From assembly GCF_020193575.1 (NCBI RefSeq), contig NZ_JADYVD010000017.1:62001-126000 (forward strand): a DNA stretch of 64,000 nt, written 5' to 3'. The notes beneath the pieces are model-generated. The model saw nothing but the letters and a program-made list of their open reading frames with translations, was not told the origin of the DNA and ran no database searches. Positions 26,018 to 34,357 of the stretch are shown in pieces (the stretch's first letter is position 1; every line of letters begins with the position of its first letter). The DNA is from Ensifer sp. IC4062. GTDB lineage: Bacteria; Pseudomonadota; Alphaproteobacteria; Rhizobiales; Rhizobiaceae. Position numbers and translations under genes: made by a program.

Positions 26018-26118
26018 ACAGCGCCGCGCGTCTCGTGAGACGCGCAAGGGTCGCTGTAGCACTTTGAAACGCTGCATGATTGGCCCTCAAATCGAATGAT
26101 TTGAGGAATCATGCAGTG
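26018..26118. repeat. Modular intergenic repeat, copy B
   Basis: This copy is in inverted orientation to copy A: ACAGCGCC, hairpin GCGCGTC/GACGCGC, AAGGGTCGCTGTAGCACTTTGAAACG, then CTGCATGATTGGCCCTCAAATCG facing its mate and ending in CATGCAG. It begins only 12 bases upstream of the AraC-type start codon, so it must overlap the untranslated leader or promoter of that gene. Confidence 0.65.
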
Positions 26119-26216
26119 TGAACTTGCACGTCTTACGGCCTCACGGCCGGGCGCGTTTGATCGCAATTGCTAGATTGGCAGAGAATGGTGCACGCGCGGC
26201 GCCGCAGGCCCGGGCC

Positions 26217-26912
26217 TCAGCCGTCGTTCGATTTCCGGCCGTAGGCGGCCAGGAACACGCGGATGGCCGATCTCACGTTCTTCTCGATCCGGTCGGCGGT
26301 AGGTGCCTCGCACATGCCGAAGAGGCGGCCCTTGAAGATTCCGGCCGAGCACAGTTCGATGAATTGTTTTGCGGCTATTTCCGTATCATCGATCGACAGC
26401 GTGCCGGCCTCGACCTGCTTGTCGAGATAAGCCTTCAAGACCGTGTAGCCGTTCTCCGGTGTTGCGGTGAAGAAGCGCTGCGCCAGCTGCGGCATCCGAT
26501 CGGTCACGCTGAGCACGGTGCGCATGGCCCGGATCGTGTAGTCCGACGTCATGCTCGTCACGAGGGTCACGCCGAAATCATGAAGCGCGTCTTCAAGCGG
26601 CGCGTTGTCGTTCAGCAACTGCTTGACGCTGTTGACGATGAGGCTGCGTTCGCGCGCGATCAGCGCCTCGAACAGGTCTTCCTTGTTCTCGAAATAGACG
26701 TAGAGCGTGCCCTTCGAAACGCCTGCCTCGCGGGTGATATCGTTCATGCTGGCAGCATCGAAGTTGCTCCTCATGAAAACGCGTTTTGCGCCTTCGAGGA
26801 TTTGCTCGCGTTTGGCCGGATCCTCGCCGGCGGCGTGCCGCCCCCCGCTCGAAGCGTGCTGTTGCTCATCCTGCAGGGACTTTTCCTGCTGTAGGCTTTT
26901 CGCTGACGTCAT
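26217..26912 (-). CDS. TetR family repressor of the adjacent efflux pump
   Basis: The 231-residue protein has a TetR DNA-binding domain at about 30-80 (REQILEGAKRVFMRSNFDAASMNDI and AGVSKGTLYVYFENKEDLFEALI), followed by a helical ligand domain. The first 30 residues are a polar extension. It is divergent from a membrane-fusion and MFS pump gene pair, with inverted repeats in the 245-bp space between them, the usual arrangement for a repressor of the pump and itself. The ligand cannot be told. The ribosome site for the ATG at 26912 is weak. Confidence 0.92.
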   Translation of the reverse strand: MTSAKSLQQEKSLQDEQQHASSGGRHAAGEDPAKREQILEGAKRVFMRSNFDAASMNDITREAGVSKGTLYVYFENKEDLFEALIARERSLIVNSVKQLLNDNAPLEDALHDFGVTLVTSMTSDYTIRAMRTVLSVTDRMPQLAQRFFTATPENGYTVLKAYLDKQVEAGTLSIDDTEIAAKQFIELCSAGIFKGRLFGMCEAPTADRIEKNVRSAIRVFLAAYGRKSNDG

Positions 26913-27045
26913 GGCTGCCGGACGTTTCCACTCCTTTCATCAGGATGATCTTAGATGAATTTATCCAAAACCATAAACACGGCCAACTCCAGCAAAGACA
27001 AGTGGCGCGAAGATGCCCGCACATTTTTCTTTGCGATTTGAATAG

Positions 27046-27126
27046 CAATCGAACCGGCCAGTTCGATTGCCTCTTGATATGCGATGCAAAAGGTATTATG
27101 TCAAGTTTAATCGAACCGAACGGTTC
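27046..27126. promoter_or_regulatory. Two inverted repeats, likely TetR operators
   Basis: At 27046-27069, CAATCGAAC and GTTCGATTG form a perfect nine-base inverted repeat around CGGCCA. At 27113-27126, GAACCG and CGGTTC flank AA. The half sites share the TCGAACCG core. Between them, a possible -10 box TATTAT lies at 27094-27099. Binding at both sites would bracket the promoter of the pump genes starting at 27157. Confidence 0.65.
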
Positions 27127-27156
27127 AGTTTAATTCCATCCAGAAACCGGTGTCAC

Positions 27157-28365
27157 ATGTCCGCTTCCAGCACCTCCAGCGCTGTCCGTGTTCGTCCCGT
27201 CGGCGATAATCTTGAAGTCGTGGATTCTCCGAAAGCCGAGGTCACCACGAGCGAGGCTTCGTCGCCCGCCGAGCGCCCCGCCGCCGATGTTGCCGCGCCC
27301 CAGAAAAAACGCCGCAGGCCCGTGTTGCCGGTCCTGGGGCTGGCGCTGCTCGCGGCCGCTGCCTGGTACGGCTATGACTGGTGGACCAACGGGCGTTTCA
27401 TGGTTTCGACCGATGATGCCTATATCGAGGGCGATATCGCGACCATCTCGCCGAAGGTGTCCGGCTATGTCGCCAAGGTCGACGTGGTTGCCAACCAGCA
27501 TGTGAAGGCGGGTGATCCGCTGGTTACGCTCGACGACGGCGATTATCGAATCGCTGCGGAGCAGGCCGAGGCGCAGATCGCCACGCAGAAGCTGGCGCTC
27601 ACACGCTTCGATGCGCAGATCGCCGGAGCAAAGGCGAGCCTCAGCCAGGCCGAAGCCCAGAAGACAGCCCTTGAAGCGACCGTCCGCGGCGCCGAGTTGA
27701 CGCAGAAGCGCGCCAGTGATCTCCAGTCCAAGGCCGTCGGAACGGTCGCCTCGCGTGACAATGCCGATGTCGCGCTCGATCAGGCGCGCGCAAATCTCGT
27801 CGGTGCCGAGGCCAATATCGCTGCGGCCAAGGCGAATATCACCGTGCTCGAGGCGCAGCGTACCGAAGCGGAAAGTACGATCCGCTCGCTGGAACTCGCG
27901 CGCGACAAGGCCAATCGCGATCTGGGCTTCACGGTGCTCAAGGCACCCTATGACGGTGTCGTCGGCAATGTCGCGGTTCAGGTTGGCGATCTCGTTTCCG
28001 CCGGACAGCGGCTCGCTGCGCTCGTGCCGACGGATCAGCTCTATATCGACGCCAATTTCAAGGAAACGCAGATCGCGCATCTGGTGCCGGGCTCCAAAGT
28101 CCAGATCCATGTCGACGCCTACGACGACCACCCGATCGAAGGCACGGTCGCCTCGATCTCGCCGGCATCCGGCTCGGTCTTCTCGCTGCTGCCCGCGGAA
28201 AATGCGACTGGCAACTTCACCAAGGTCATCCAGCGCGTTCCTGTGCGCATCAAACTGCCGGCCGACGTGCTGGCCGAAGGGCACTTGCGCGCGGGCCTGA
28301 GCGTCGTCGTCGACGTCGATACCCGCACGGCGCCCGAACAGTCGAACGTGGCTGCAGCAAAGTAA
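27157..28365 (+). CDS. HlyD/EmrA-type membrane fusion protein
   Basis: This 402-residue periplasmic adaptor links an inner-membrane transporter to an outer-membrane channel. It has a cytoplasmic N-terminal 50 residues, a single membrane anchor (VLPVLGLALLAAAAWYGYDWW, about 52-72), a barrel-sandwich half (MVSTDDAYIEGDIATISPKVSGYVAKV), an alanine-rich alpha-hairpin (about 140-270), the second half (FTVLKAPYDGVVGNVAVQVGD) and a beta-barrel. I start at ATG 27157; an upstream frame is less likely since it contains the operator sites. It is 29 bp before the MFS gene. Confidence 0.93.
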   Translation: MSASSTSSAVRVRPVGDNLEVVDSPKAEVTTSEASSPAERPAADVAAPQKKRRRPVLPVLGLALLAAAAWYGYDWWTNGRFMVSTDDAYIEGDIATISPKVSGYVAKVDVVANQHVKAGDPLVTLDDGDYRIAAEQAEAQIATQKLALTRFDAQIAGAKASLSQAEAQKTALEATVRGAELTQKRASDLQSKAVGTVASRDNADVALDQARANLVGAEANIAAAKANITVLEAQRTEAESTIRSLELARDKANRDLGFTVLKAPYDGVVGNVAVQVGDLVSAGQRLAALVPTDQLYIDANFKETQIAHLVPGSKVQIHVDAYDDHPIEGTVASISPASGSVFSLLPAENATGNFTKVIQRVPVRIKLPADVLAEGHLRAGLSVVVDVDTRTAPEQSNVAAAK

Positions 28366-28394
28366 AGCCGCGCAGCGGACGAGGAGTGGCAGAG

Positions 28395-29984
28395 ATGGCC
28401 GCAACGGCGACGGCGGGCTCGGTCGCGGCAAGCGCGCCGAGAGCCGAGGAGCAAATGGACCGGAGACGGCTGATCGCCTTCTTCGCGATGGTGATCGGCA
28501 TGTTCATGGCGATCCTCGACATTCAGATCGTGTCGGCCTCGCTCGCCGAAATCCAGGCCGGCCTTTCGGCCGGCTCGGATGAGATCGGCTGGGTGCAGAC
28601 CTCCTATCTCATCGCCGAAGTCATCATGATCCCATTATCGGGAACGCTCGCCCGCATCGTCTCGACGCGGGTCCTGTTTTCCGTCGCCGCCGCCGGCTTC
28701 ACCGCGGCGAGCGCGCTTGCCGCGACCGCCACCAATATCGACCAGATGATCGTCTACCGGGCGATCCAGGGCTTTATCGGCGGCGGCATGATCCCGTCGG
28801 TCTTCGCTGCCGCCTTCACGATCTTCCCGCCGTCGAAGCGCAATATCGTCTCGCCGATCATCGGCCTCATCGCAACGCTCGCGCCGACTATCGGCCCGAC
28901 GGTCGGCGGCTATCTCAGCCACGCCTTCTCCTGGCATTGGCTGTTTCTCGTCAACGTCATCCCAGGCATTATCGTCGCGACGCTGACCTGGACCTTTATC
29001 GACTTCGACAAGCCCGAGTTGGGGCTGATTAAGAAATTCGACTGGTGGGGACTGCTGTCCATGGCGATCTTTCTCGGCTCGCTCGAATATGTTCTGGAGG
29101 AAGGCAATTCCAACGACTGGTTCAATGACGACCACATCGTCATCGGCGCAGTTGCCACAGCGATCGCTGCCGCCGTGTTCTTCTACCGCGCTTTCAAGGT
29201 CGAGTTCCCGGTGGTTGATCTCAGGGCCTTCACCAATCGCAACTTCGCCTTCGGTTCGCTGTTCTCCTTCGTCATGGGCATCGGCCTCTACGGCCTCACC
29301 TATCTCTACCCGCTCTATCTCGGGAGTATCCGCGGTTACGATTCGCTGATGATCGGCGAGACCATGTTCGTTTCCGGTCTTGCCATGTTTGTCACGGCGC
29401 CGATCGCCGGCTTCCTCTCGGGACGGCTGGACCCGCGGGTGCTGATGACCGTCGGCTTTGCCGGCTTTGCGGCGGGCACTTGGACGATGAGCCAATTGAC
29501 CGCCGACTGGGATTTCTGGGAACTGCTCGTGCCGCAGATCCTGCGCGGTTGCTCGCTGATGCTCTGCATGGTGCCGATCAACAACATCGCGCTCGGCACG
29601 CTGCCGCCCGGCCGCATCCGCAACGCCTCCGGTCTCTATAACCTGACGCGCAACCTCGGCGGCGCGGTCGGCCTTGCGGTCATCAACACCATCCTGACGC
29701 AGCGCCAGGACTTCCACTATGCCCGGCTTGCCGAGCATATCCAGTGGGGAAACCCGGAGGCCGTCGAACGGCTCCGGACCATGGCCTCGAACTTTACCGC
29801 GCATGGCCTCGACGGAGCGACGATCGCGGTCAAGCAACTGGCGGCGATGGTTCAGAAGCAGGCGGTGATCCTGTCCTTTGTCGATGTCTTCGTGATCCTG
29901 ACCGCGCTGTTCCTGTCGCTGATCATCGGCGTCATGATGATCAGCAAGCCGCAGGGCGCCGGTGCCGGCGGCAGCGGCCACTGA
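28395..29984 (+). CDS. EmrB/DHA2-type MFS drug exporter
   Basis: A 529-residue major facilitator with about 14 membrane segments, the DHA2 drug:H+ antiporter layout. MAILDIQIVSASLAEIQ in the first segment is the typical motif D1, and IGPTVGGYLSHAFSWHWLFLVNVIPG is motif C followed by the WRW-type segment. With the fusion protein in front it would form an EmrAB-like tripartite exporter for hydrophobic toxic compounds. The ATG at 28395 has AGGAG eight bases upstream; the GTG at 28386 is less likely. A GCGGCACG/CGTGCCGC hairpin follows the stop. Confidence 0.93.
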   Translation: MAATATAGSVAASAPRAEEQMDRRRLIAFFAMVIGMFMAILDIQIVSASLAEIQAGLSAGSDEIGWVQTSYLIAEVIMIPLSGTLARIVSTRVLFSVAAAGFTAASALAATATNIDQMIVYRAIQGFIGGGMIPSVFAAAFTIFPPSKRNIVSPIIGLIATLAPTIGPTVGGYLSHAFSWHWLFLVNVIPGIIVATLTWTFIDFDKPELGLIKKFDWWGLLSMAIFLGSLEYVLEEGNSNDWFNDDHIVIGAVATAIAAAVFFYRAFKVEFPVVDLRAFTNRNFAFGSLFSFVMGIGLYGLTYLYPLYLGSIRGYDSLMIGETMFVSGLAMFVTAPIAGFLSGRLDPRVLMTVGFAGFAAGTWTMSQLTADWDFWELLVPQILRGCSLMLCMVPINNIALGTLPPGRIRNASGLYNLTRNLGGAVGLAVINTILTQRQDFHYARLAEHIQWGNPEAVERLRTMASNFTAHGLDGATIAVKQLAAMVQKQAVILSFVDVFVILTALFLSLIIGVMMISKPQGAGAGGSGH

Positions 29985-29991
29985 CGGAAAT

Positions 29992-30012
29992 GCGGCACGC
30001 TTTACGTGCCGC
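29992..30012 (+). terminator. Hairpin after the efflux pump genes
   Basis: GCGGCACG (29992-29999) pairs exactly with CGTGCCGC (30005-30012) across CTTTA. There is no T-run, so it would be a weak intrinsic terminator or an RNA-stabilising end. Confidence 0.45.
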
Positions 30013-30106
30013 GCCGCGTGTTGCACACTCCATGGCGGCTGAGGCCCGACGGATTATCCAGTTCCGTTCATGCTGAAAGCGGACCTCACTGCGGGAGGTG
30101 TCTAAC

Positions 30107-31228
30107 GTGAGCAATCCGGATTGCCGTGGCCTGTCCCGGCGGACCTTTCTCGCGACGGCTGCAGGCGTAAGTCTGTCAATCGTTGCCGGTCGCGTCCGTG
30201 CCGCCAACGCGTGGCCTCCTGTCGATGCCACCTTTCTCTTCTCCAACGACATTCACGCCTGCATCGTTTCCACCGACGGGCTGGCGCCGAACTGCGAGGC
30301 GGAGGGCAAGACCGACGCCAGCCTCTTGCGCCATGTCGCGGCGCTCAACGCCACTTCCGCGCAGCGCTGGCCGGCGACCATCGATGGGGAACCGAGCGGC
30401 CTCGCCAGTGCGGGGGAGAAAATCGGACGCCCCCTCGGTCTTGTTCTAGGCGGCGACATCACTGACGACGGCGGCGGTCAGGTTCGCCAGCCGCGCGAGG
30501 GACGGCAGCTACAGCAATTCCAGAGCCGATACGAGCAAGGTCCAGGCCCGCACCACATTCACTTTCCTGTCTATGTCGGCCTCGGGAACCACGATCTCGA
30601 TCAGGACGGTCCGCCGCCGAATGTCGACTGGTACCGCCGGGAACTGCGCGATTATGTCGAGCTTACCCACCGCCAGACCGTGTTCTACAAGCCGCCGGTG
30701 CCGGTAACAAATTACGATCCATTGTCGGACAGCTATTCCTGGGACTGGGGCGGCCTCCATCTTGTCCAGCTGCAGCGCTTCGGCGGCGACGAGAACAAGG
30801 GCGCGGTGAGCGGCCTCGGCTGGCTCAAGGGGGACCTTGCGTATTACGCCGCCGACGGCCGACCGATCGTGCTGTTCCAGCATTATGGCTGGGATGCGTT
30901 CTCAACGGAGGTCTGGGATACAACGGCGGGGACCTTCGACGACCAGGGAGACGGGAAGCCCCACTGGTGGAGCCTGGAGCAGCGGCAGGCGTTGCTCGAT
31001 CTCCTGAAAGGCTACAATGTCGTCGGTCTTTTTCACGGGCATGAACATGACAGAGTCATGGCCTACCGCGCCGACGGGATCGATCTCTTCAAGCCGAAGG
31101 CGGCCTATCTCGGCGGCTTTGCCGTCGTCCGCGTCACTGACGCTTTCATGGACGTCGCTTTTGGCGAAGCCCAAGCCGAGGCCGGTCGCATCGTTTTCAC
31201 CCACGCCTTCAGCAAACGTTTCAGCTGA
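30107..31228 (+). CDS. Tat-exported calcineurin-like metallophosphoesterase
   Basis: The 373-residue protein opens with a twin-arginine signal: GLSRRTFLATAAGVSLSIVAGRVRA, cut probably after about residue 33. The mature part has the phosphoesterase metal motifs: NDIHACI, LVLGGDITDDGG, VYVGLGNHDLD, the histidine of FQHYGWD and the closing GLFHGHEHDR. It should act in the periplasm on a phosphate ester; the substrate is not evident. The GTG at 30107 has GGGAGG eight bases upstream; the GTG at 30098 overlaps that site. It is not obviously part of the pump operon. Confidence 0.9.
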   Translation: MSNPDCRGLSRRTFLATAAGVSLSIVAGRVRAANAWPPVDATFLFSNDIHACIVSTDGLAPNCEAEGKTDASLLRHVAALNATSAQRWPATIDGEPSGLASAGEKIGRPLGLVLGGDITDDGGGQVRQPREGRQLQQFQSRYEQGPGPHHIHFPVYVGLGNHDLDQDGPPPNVDWYRRELRDYVELTHRQTVFYKPPVPVTNYDPLSDSYSWDWGGLHLVQLQRFGGDENKGAVSGLGWLKGDLAYYAADGRPIVLFQHYGWDAFSTEVWDTTAGTFDDQGDGKPHWWSLEQRQALLDLLKGYNVVGLFHGHEHDRVMAYRADGIDLFKPKAAYLGGFAVVRVTDAFMDVAFGEAQAEAGRIVFTHAFSKRFS

Positions 31229-31279
31229 AAATACCCTTCGCCGGAAGACAACGGATCCGGTTTCGCTCGCGGCGGCGAC

Positions 31280-31305
31280 ATTTTTGATTTACGTACATCA
31301 AAAAT
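31280..31305. promoter_or_regulatory. 26-bp LacI-type operator
   Basis: The sequence is an inverted repeat centred on ACGT at 31291-31294, with TTTTTGAT on the left and ATCAAAAA on the right. Twelve of thirteen base pairs match. The central CG and the A/T-rich arms fit LacI-family operators. It lies 30 bases upstream of the LacI-family start codon, suggesting autoregulation of the regulator-xylB unit. Confidence 0.7.
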
Positions 31306-31334
31306 TCCTCTAAGGGGGTCCCAGGGAGGAAGGG

Positions 31335-32372
31335 ATGCGACCAACGGTTCACGATATCGCCGCGAAAGCGGGCGTCAGCCTGGCGACGGTCGACCGGGTT
31401 CTCAACAATCGCCCAGGTGTAAGGAGCATCACACGTGACAAGGTCGAGCGCGCGATTGCCACGCTCGGCTATGTGCGCGACGTTGCCGCCGCCAACCTCG
31501 CCAAGGGTCGTAACTACCCCTTCGTATTCATCCTGCCGGCGGGCGATAATTCCTTCATGCGCGGCCTCGAGGGCGAAGTGAGCGACGCAATGGCACGTTC
31601 CGCTTCCGAGCGAACGCAGATCACCATTCTTCCCGTTCCGGCCTTTGACGCGCAGGCCCTGGTGCAGGCGCTGTCGGAGGCGCATCAGCGCCGGCCGGCC
31701 GGGGTGGCCGTCGTCGCCGTCGACGCCCCCGAGGTGGCCGAAGCGGTGAAGCAATTGCGGGGCGACGGCATCGCGGTCGTAACGCTCGTGTCGGACCTGC
31801 CGGGATCGGGACGCGACCATTTTGCCGGCGTCGACAACATTGCGGCAGGACGCACCGCCGGCACCCTGATGGGCCGCTTCACCGGTGGCCGAGGAGGTCC
31901 GATCGCCGTGCTGGCCGGGTCGATGCTGGTGCGCGACCATCGCGACCGGCTGGAGGGGTTCAGCGCCGTCATGGCCGAGGAATTTCCGGCGCGCCCGCTG
32001 CTTCCGGTGATCGAGGGACAGGACGATCCGGTCCTCGTCGAAAAGCTGGTGCACGCGCTCATCGAGCGCGAGCCGGATCTGGCGGGCATCTACAGCCTCG
32101 GTGCCGGCAATCGCGGTCTCGTCGCCGCGCTCGAGAAAACCGGCAAGAGCACGACGATCTGCACCATCGCCCACGAGCTGACTCCACATAGCCGCGCCGC
32201 GCTTCGCTCCGGCACGATCGACGCCGTGCTCAACCAAGATGCCGGGCACGAGGTGAGAAGCGCGATCCGGGTTCTGAAGGCCAAGGCCGACGGGCTCGCC
32301 GTTATCGAGGCGCAGGAACGCATCCGCATCGACATTTTCCTGAAGGACAACCTGCCGCTCGAGCAGGCATAG
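31335..32372 (+). CDS. LacI family regulator of the xylose region
   Basis: This 345-residue protein begins with the LacI helix-turn-helix and hinge: TVHDIAAKAGVSLATVDRVLNNRPGV, then LGYVRDVAAANLAKG. A periplasmic-binding-protein-like sugar-binding core follows (about 62-335). The variant TVDRVLN in place of TVSRVLN occurs in one branch of the family that responds to sugars or sugar acids. It is ten bases upstream of xylB, and a long palindrome lies just upstream of it. The inducer is plausibly xylose or a related sugar, by position only. Confidence 0.92.
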   Translation: MRPTVHDIAAKAGVSLATVDRVLNNRPGVRSITRDKVERAIATLGYVRDVAAANLAKGRNYPFVFILPAGDNSFMRGLEGEVSDAMARSASERTQITILPVPAFDAQALVQALSEAHQRRPAGVAVVAVDAPEVAEAVKQLRGDGIAVVTLVSDLPGSGRDHFAGVDNIAAGRTAGTLMGRFTGGRGGPIAVLAGSMLVRDHRDRLEGFSAVMAEEFPARPLLPVIEGQDDPVLVEKLVHALIEREPDLAGIYSLGAGNRGLVAALEKTGKSTTICTIAHELTPHSRAALRSGTIDAVLNQDAGHEVRSAIRVLKAKADGLAVIEAQERIRIDIFLKDNLPLEQA

Positions 32373-32382
32373 GAGGACACCC

Positions 32383-33837
32383 ATGTATCTCGGACTGGAT
32401 CTCGGCACATCCGGTGTCAAGGCGATGCTGATCGATGACGAGCAGAAGATCATCGGCTCGGCATCGGGAGCGCTCGACGTTTCGCGGCCGCATCCTGGCT
32501 GGTCGGAACAGGATCCGGCCGACTGGATCCGTGCCGCGGAAGAGGCAATCGCCGGTCTCAAGTTGGCGCATCCGGATGCGCTCGCGGCCGTCCGCGGCAT
32601 CGGCCTTTCCGGCCAGATGCATGGCGCGACACTGCTCGACGAGAACGACGCAGTGCTTCGTCCCTGCATTCTGTGGAACGATACCCGCAGCTTCCGCCAG
32701 GCCGCAGTCCTTGATAGCGATCCGCAATTCCGTGCGCTGACCGGCAATATCGTCTTTCCGGGTTTCACCGCGCCGAAGCTCGCTTGGGTACGCGAGAACG
32801 AGCCGGAGATTTTCGCCAAGGTGCGTTGGGTCCTGCTGCCCAAGGATTATCTCCGCCTATGGTTAAGTGGCGAACACATGTCGGAAATGTCCGATTCCGC
32901 CGGCACATCCTGGCTCGATACGGGCAAGCGCAAATGGTCGGAGAGCCTGCTTGCGGCGACCGATCTCGACGAACGGCAGATGCCGGATCTCGTTGAAGGC
33001 ACGGATAGCGCAGGCACGCTCAGGCCGGAGCTTGCGAGCCGCTGGGGCATGGGCACTGGCGTCGTCGTTGCCGGCGGCGCCGGTGACAACGCTGCCTCGG
33101 CCTGCGGCATGGGCACGGTCGCCGAGGGGCAGGCCTTCGTGTCGCTCGGCACCTCCGGCGTGCTCTTTGCCGCGAATGCGAGCTATCTTCCCAATCCGGA
33201 AAGTGCCGTCCATGCCTTTTGCCATGCGCTGCCGAATACCTGGCACCAGATGGGCGTCATCCTCTCGGCGACCGATGCTCTGAACTGGCATTCGGGCGTC
33301 ACCGGCAAGAGTGCCGCAGAGCTTACCGGCGAGCTCGGCGACGTCCTGAAGGCGCCTGGATCCGTCACTTTCCTTCCCTATCTTTCCGGCGAACGTACGC
33401 CCCACAACGATGCGTCGATCCGCGGCGCCTTTGCGGGACTCGGCCACGAAAGCTCGCGTGCGGTGCTGACGCAGGCGGTGCTCGAAGGTGTGTCCTTCGC
33501 CATCCGCGACAGCCTGGAAGCGCTCCGCGCGGCCGGCACGAGGCTCCAGCGCGTGACCGCGATCGGCGGCGGCTCGCGCTCACGCTACTGGCTGAAGTCG
33601 ATCGCTACGGCGCTGAACCTACCGGTCGACCTGCCGGCGGACGGCGACTTCGGTGCGGCTTTTGGCGCCGCGCGGCTCGGGCTTATCGCTGCGACCGGCG
33701 CCGATGCTGTCGCAACCTGCTTCGCACCGGCAACCGCCGAAAGCATCGCGCCGGAAGCGTCTTTGGTTTCGGCCTATGAGGATGCCTATCAGCGTTATCG
33801 TCGCCTCTATCCGGCGATCAGGGATGCGACTCTATGA
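32383..33837 (+). CDS. xylB: Xylulokinase
   Basis: The 484-residue FGGY-family kinase phosphorylates D-xylulose with ATP to D-xylulose 5-phosphate. The ATP-binding start YLGLDLGTSGVKAML, the substrate block SGQMHGATLLD with the conserved MHG motif, WNDTRS, the catalytic aspartate region GAGDNAASACGMG and the FGGY signature region IGGGSRSRYWLKSIA are all present. AGGAGGACACCC precedes the ATG. It follows the LacI gene directly; the next gene on the same strand, xylA, is separated by a small gene on the other strand. Confidence 0.95.
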   Translation: MYLGLDLGTSGVKAMLIDDEQKIIGSASGALDVSRPHPGWSEQDPADWIRAAEEAIAGLKLAHPDALAAVRGIGLSGQMHGATLLDENDAVLRPCILWNDTRSFRQAAVLDSDPQFRALTGNIVFPGFTAPKLAWVRENEPEIFAKVRWVLLPKDYLRLWLSGEHMSEMSDSAGTSWLDTGKRKWSESLLAATDLDERQMPDLVEGTDSAGTLRPELASRWGMGTGVVVAGGAGDNAASACGMGTVAEGQAFVSLGTSGVLFAANASYLPNPESAVHAFCHALPNTWHQMGVILSATDALNWHSGVTGKSAAELTGELGDVLKAPGSVTFLPYLSGERTPHNDASIRGAFAGLGHESSRAVLTQAVLEGVSFAIRDSLEALRAAGTRLQRVTAIGGGSRSRYWLKSIATALNLPVDLPADGDFGAAFGAARLGLIAATGADAVATCFAPATAESIAPEASLVSAYEDAYQRYRRLYPAIRDATL

Positions 33838-33863
33838 TCAGCCGCGGCACATCCGACCGTCGC

Positions 33864-34223
33864 CTATTGCGCCGGGATCTTGTCGAGGAAGCCGGTCACC
33901 TGTTTCAGTCGGCCATCCTCGATGAGGCCGACGTCCGTGCCCTCGATGACGGAGGTGCCGTTGGGCCCGAGCGTCCAGGAAAAGCGGATCGTGTCGGAGA
34001 ACCCGTCCGGCTTGCCCTTGAGGGCGAAGCGGAAGCCGGGGAACTGGTGTTGCACACCGGCAATCAGCGTGTTGATCGCTTCGTGACCCTCGCCCTGCAT
34101 GACCGGGTCGCGGTAGCCGATATCAGGCGTGAACGCTCTTTCGATGAGCGTGCCGCGTCTCGCGGCATCGGTTTCGTTCCAGGCGGCAACATAGGCTTCG
34201 GCAATGTGATCGAGGTCGTGCAT
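33864..34223 (-). CDS. NTF2-like / SnoaL-like protein
   Basis: A 119-residue protein of the NTF2-like fold, as in SnoaL-type cyclases and many small hydrolases or binding proteins. MHDLDHIAEAYVAAWNETDAARRGTLIERAFTPDI is the typical helical start, followed by YRDPVMQGEGHEAINTLI and the cone-forming beta strands (FRFALKGKPDGFSDTIRFSWTLG). Its function cannot be assigned. It sits on the minus strand between xylB and xylA. Codon use and length look like a true gene rather than a shadow frame, and no alternative plus-strand gene covers this space. Confidence 0.82.
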   Translation of the reverse strand: MHDLDHIAEAYVAAWNETDAARRGTLIERAFTPDIGYRDPVMQGEGHEAINTLIAGVQHQFPGFRFALKGKPDGFSDTIRFSWTLGPNGTSVIEGTDVGLIEDGRLKQVTGFLDKIPAQ

Positions 34224-34357
34224 CGGAATTTTCCCTTCGGTTTGTGTTTCGATGTGCCGACTGTCGGCGATCGAGGGAATGAAACCAATTACCTTCCACG
34301 TAATGGCCGACCGCCGCTTGGCGCCGGCGATCCATCATCCATGAGAGGAGCAAGACC

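Noticed and set aside
31221-32843. 540-codon open frame opposite the LacI gene and xylB
   Set aside because: Shadow of two clear genes with consistent start sites.
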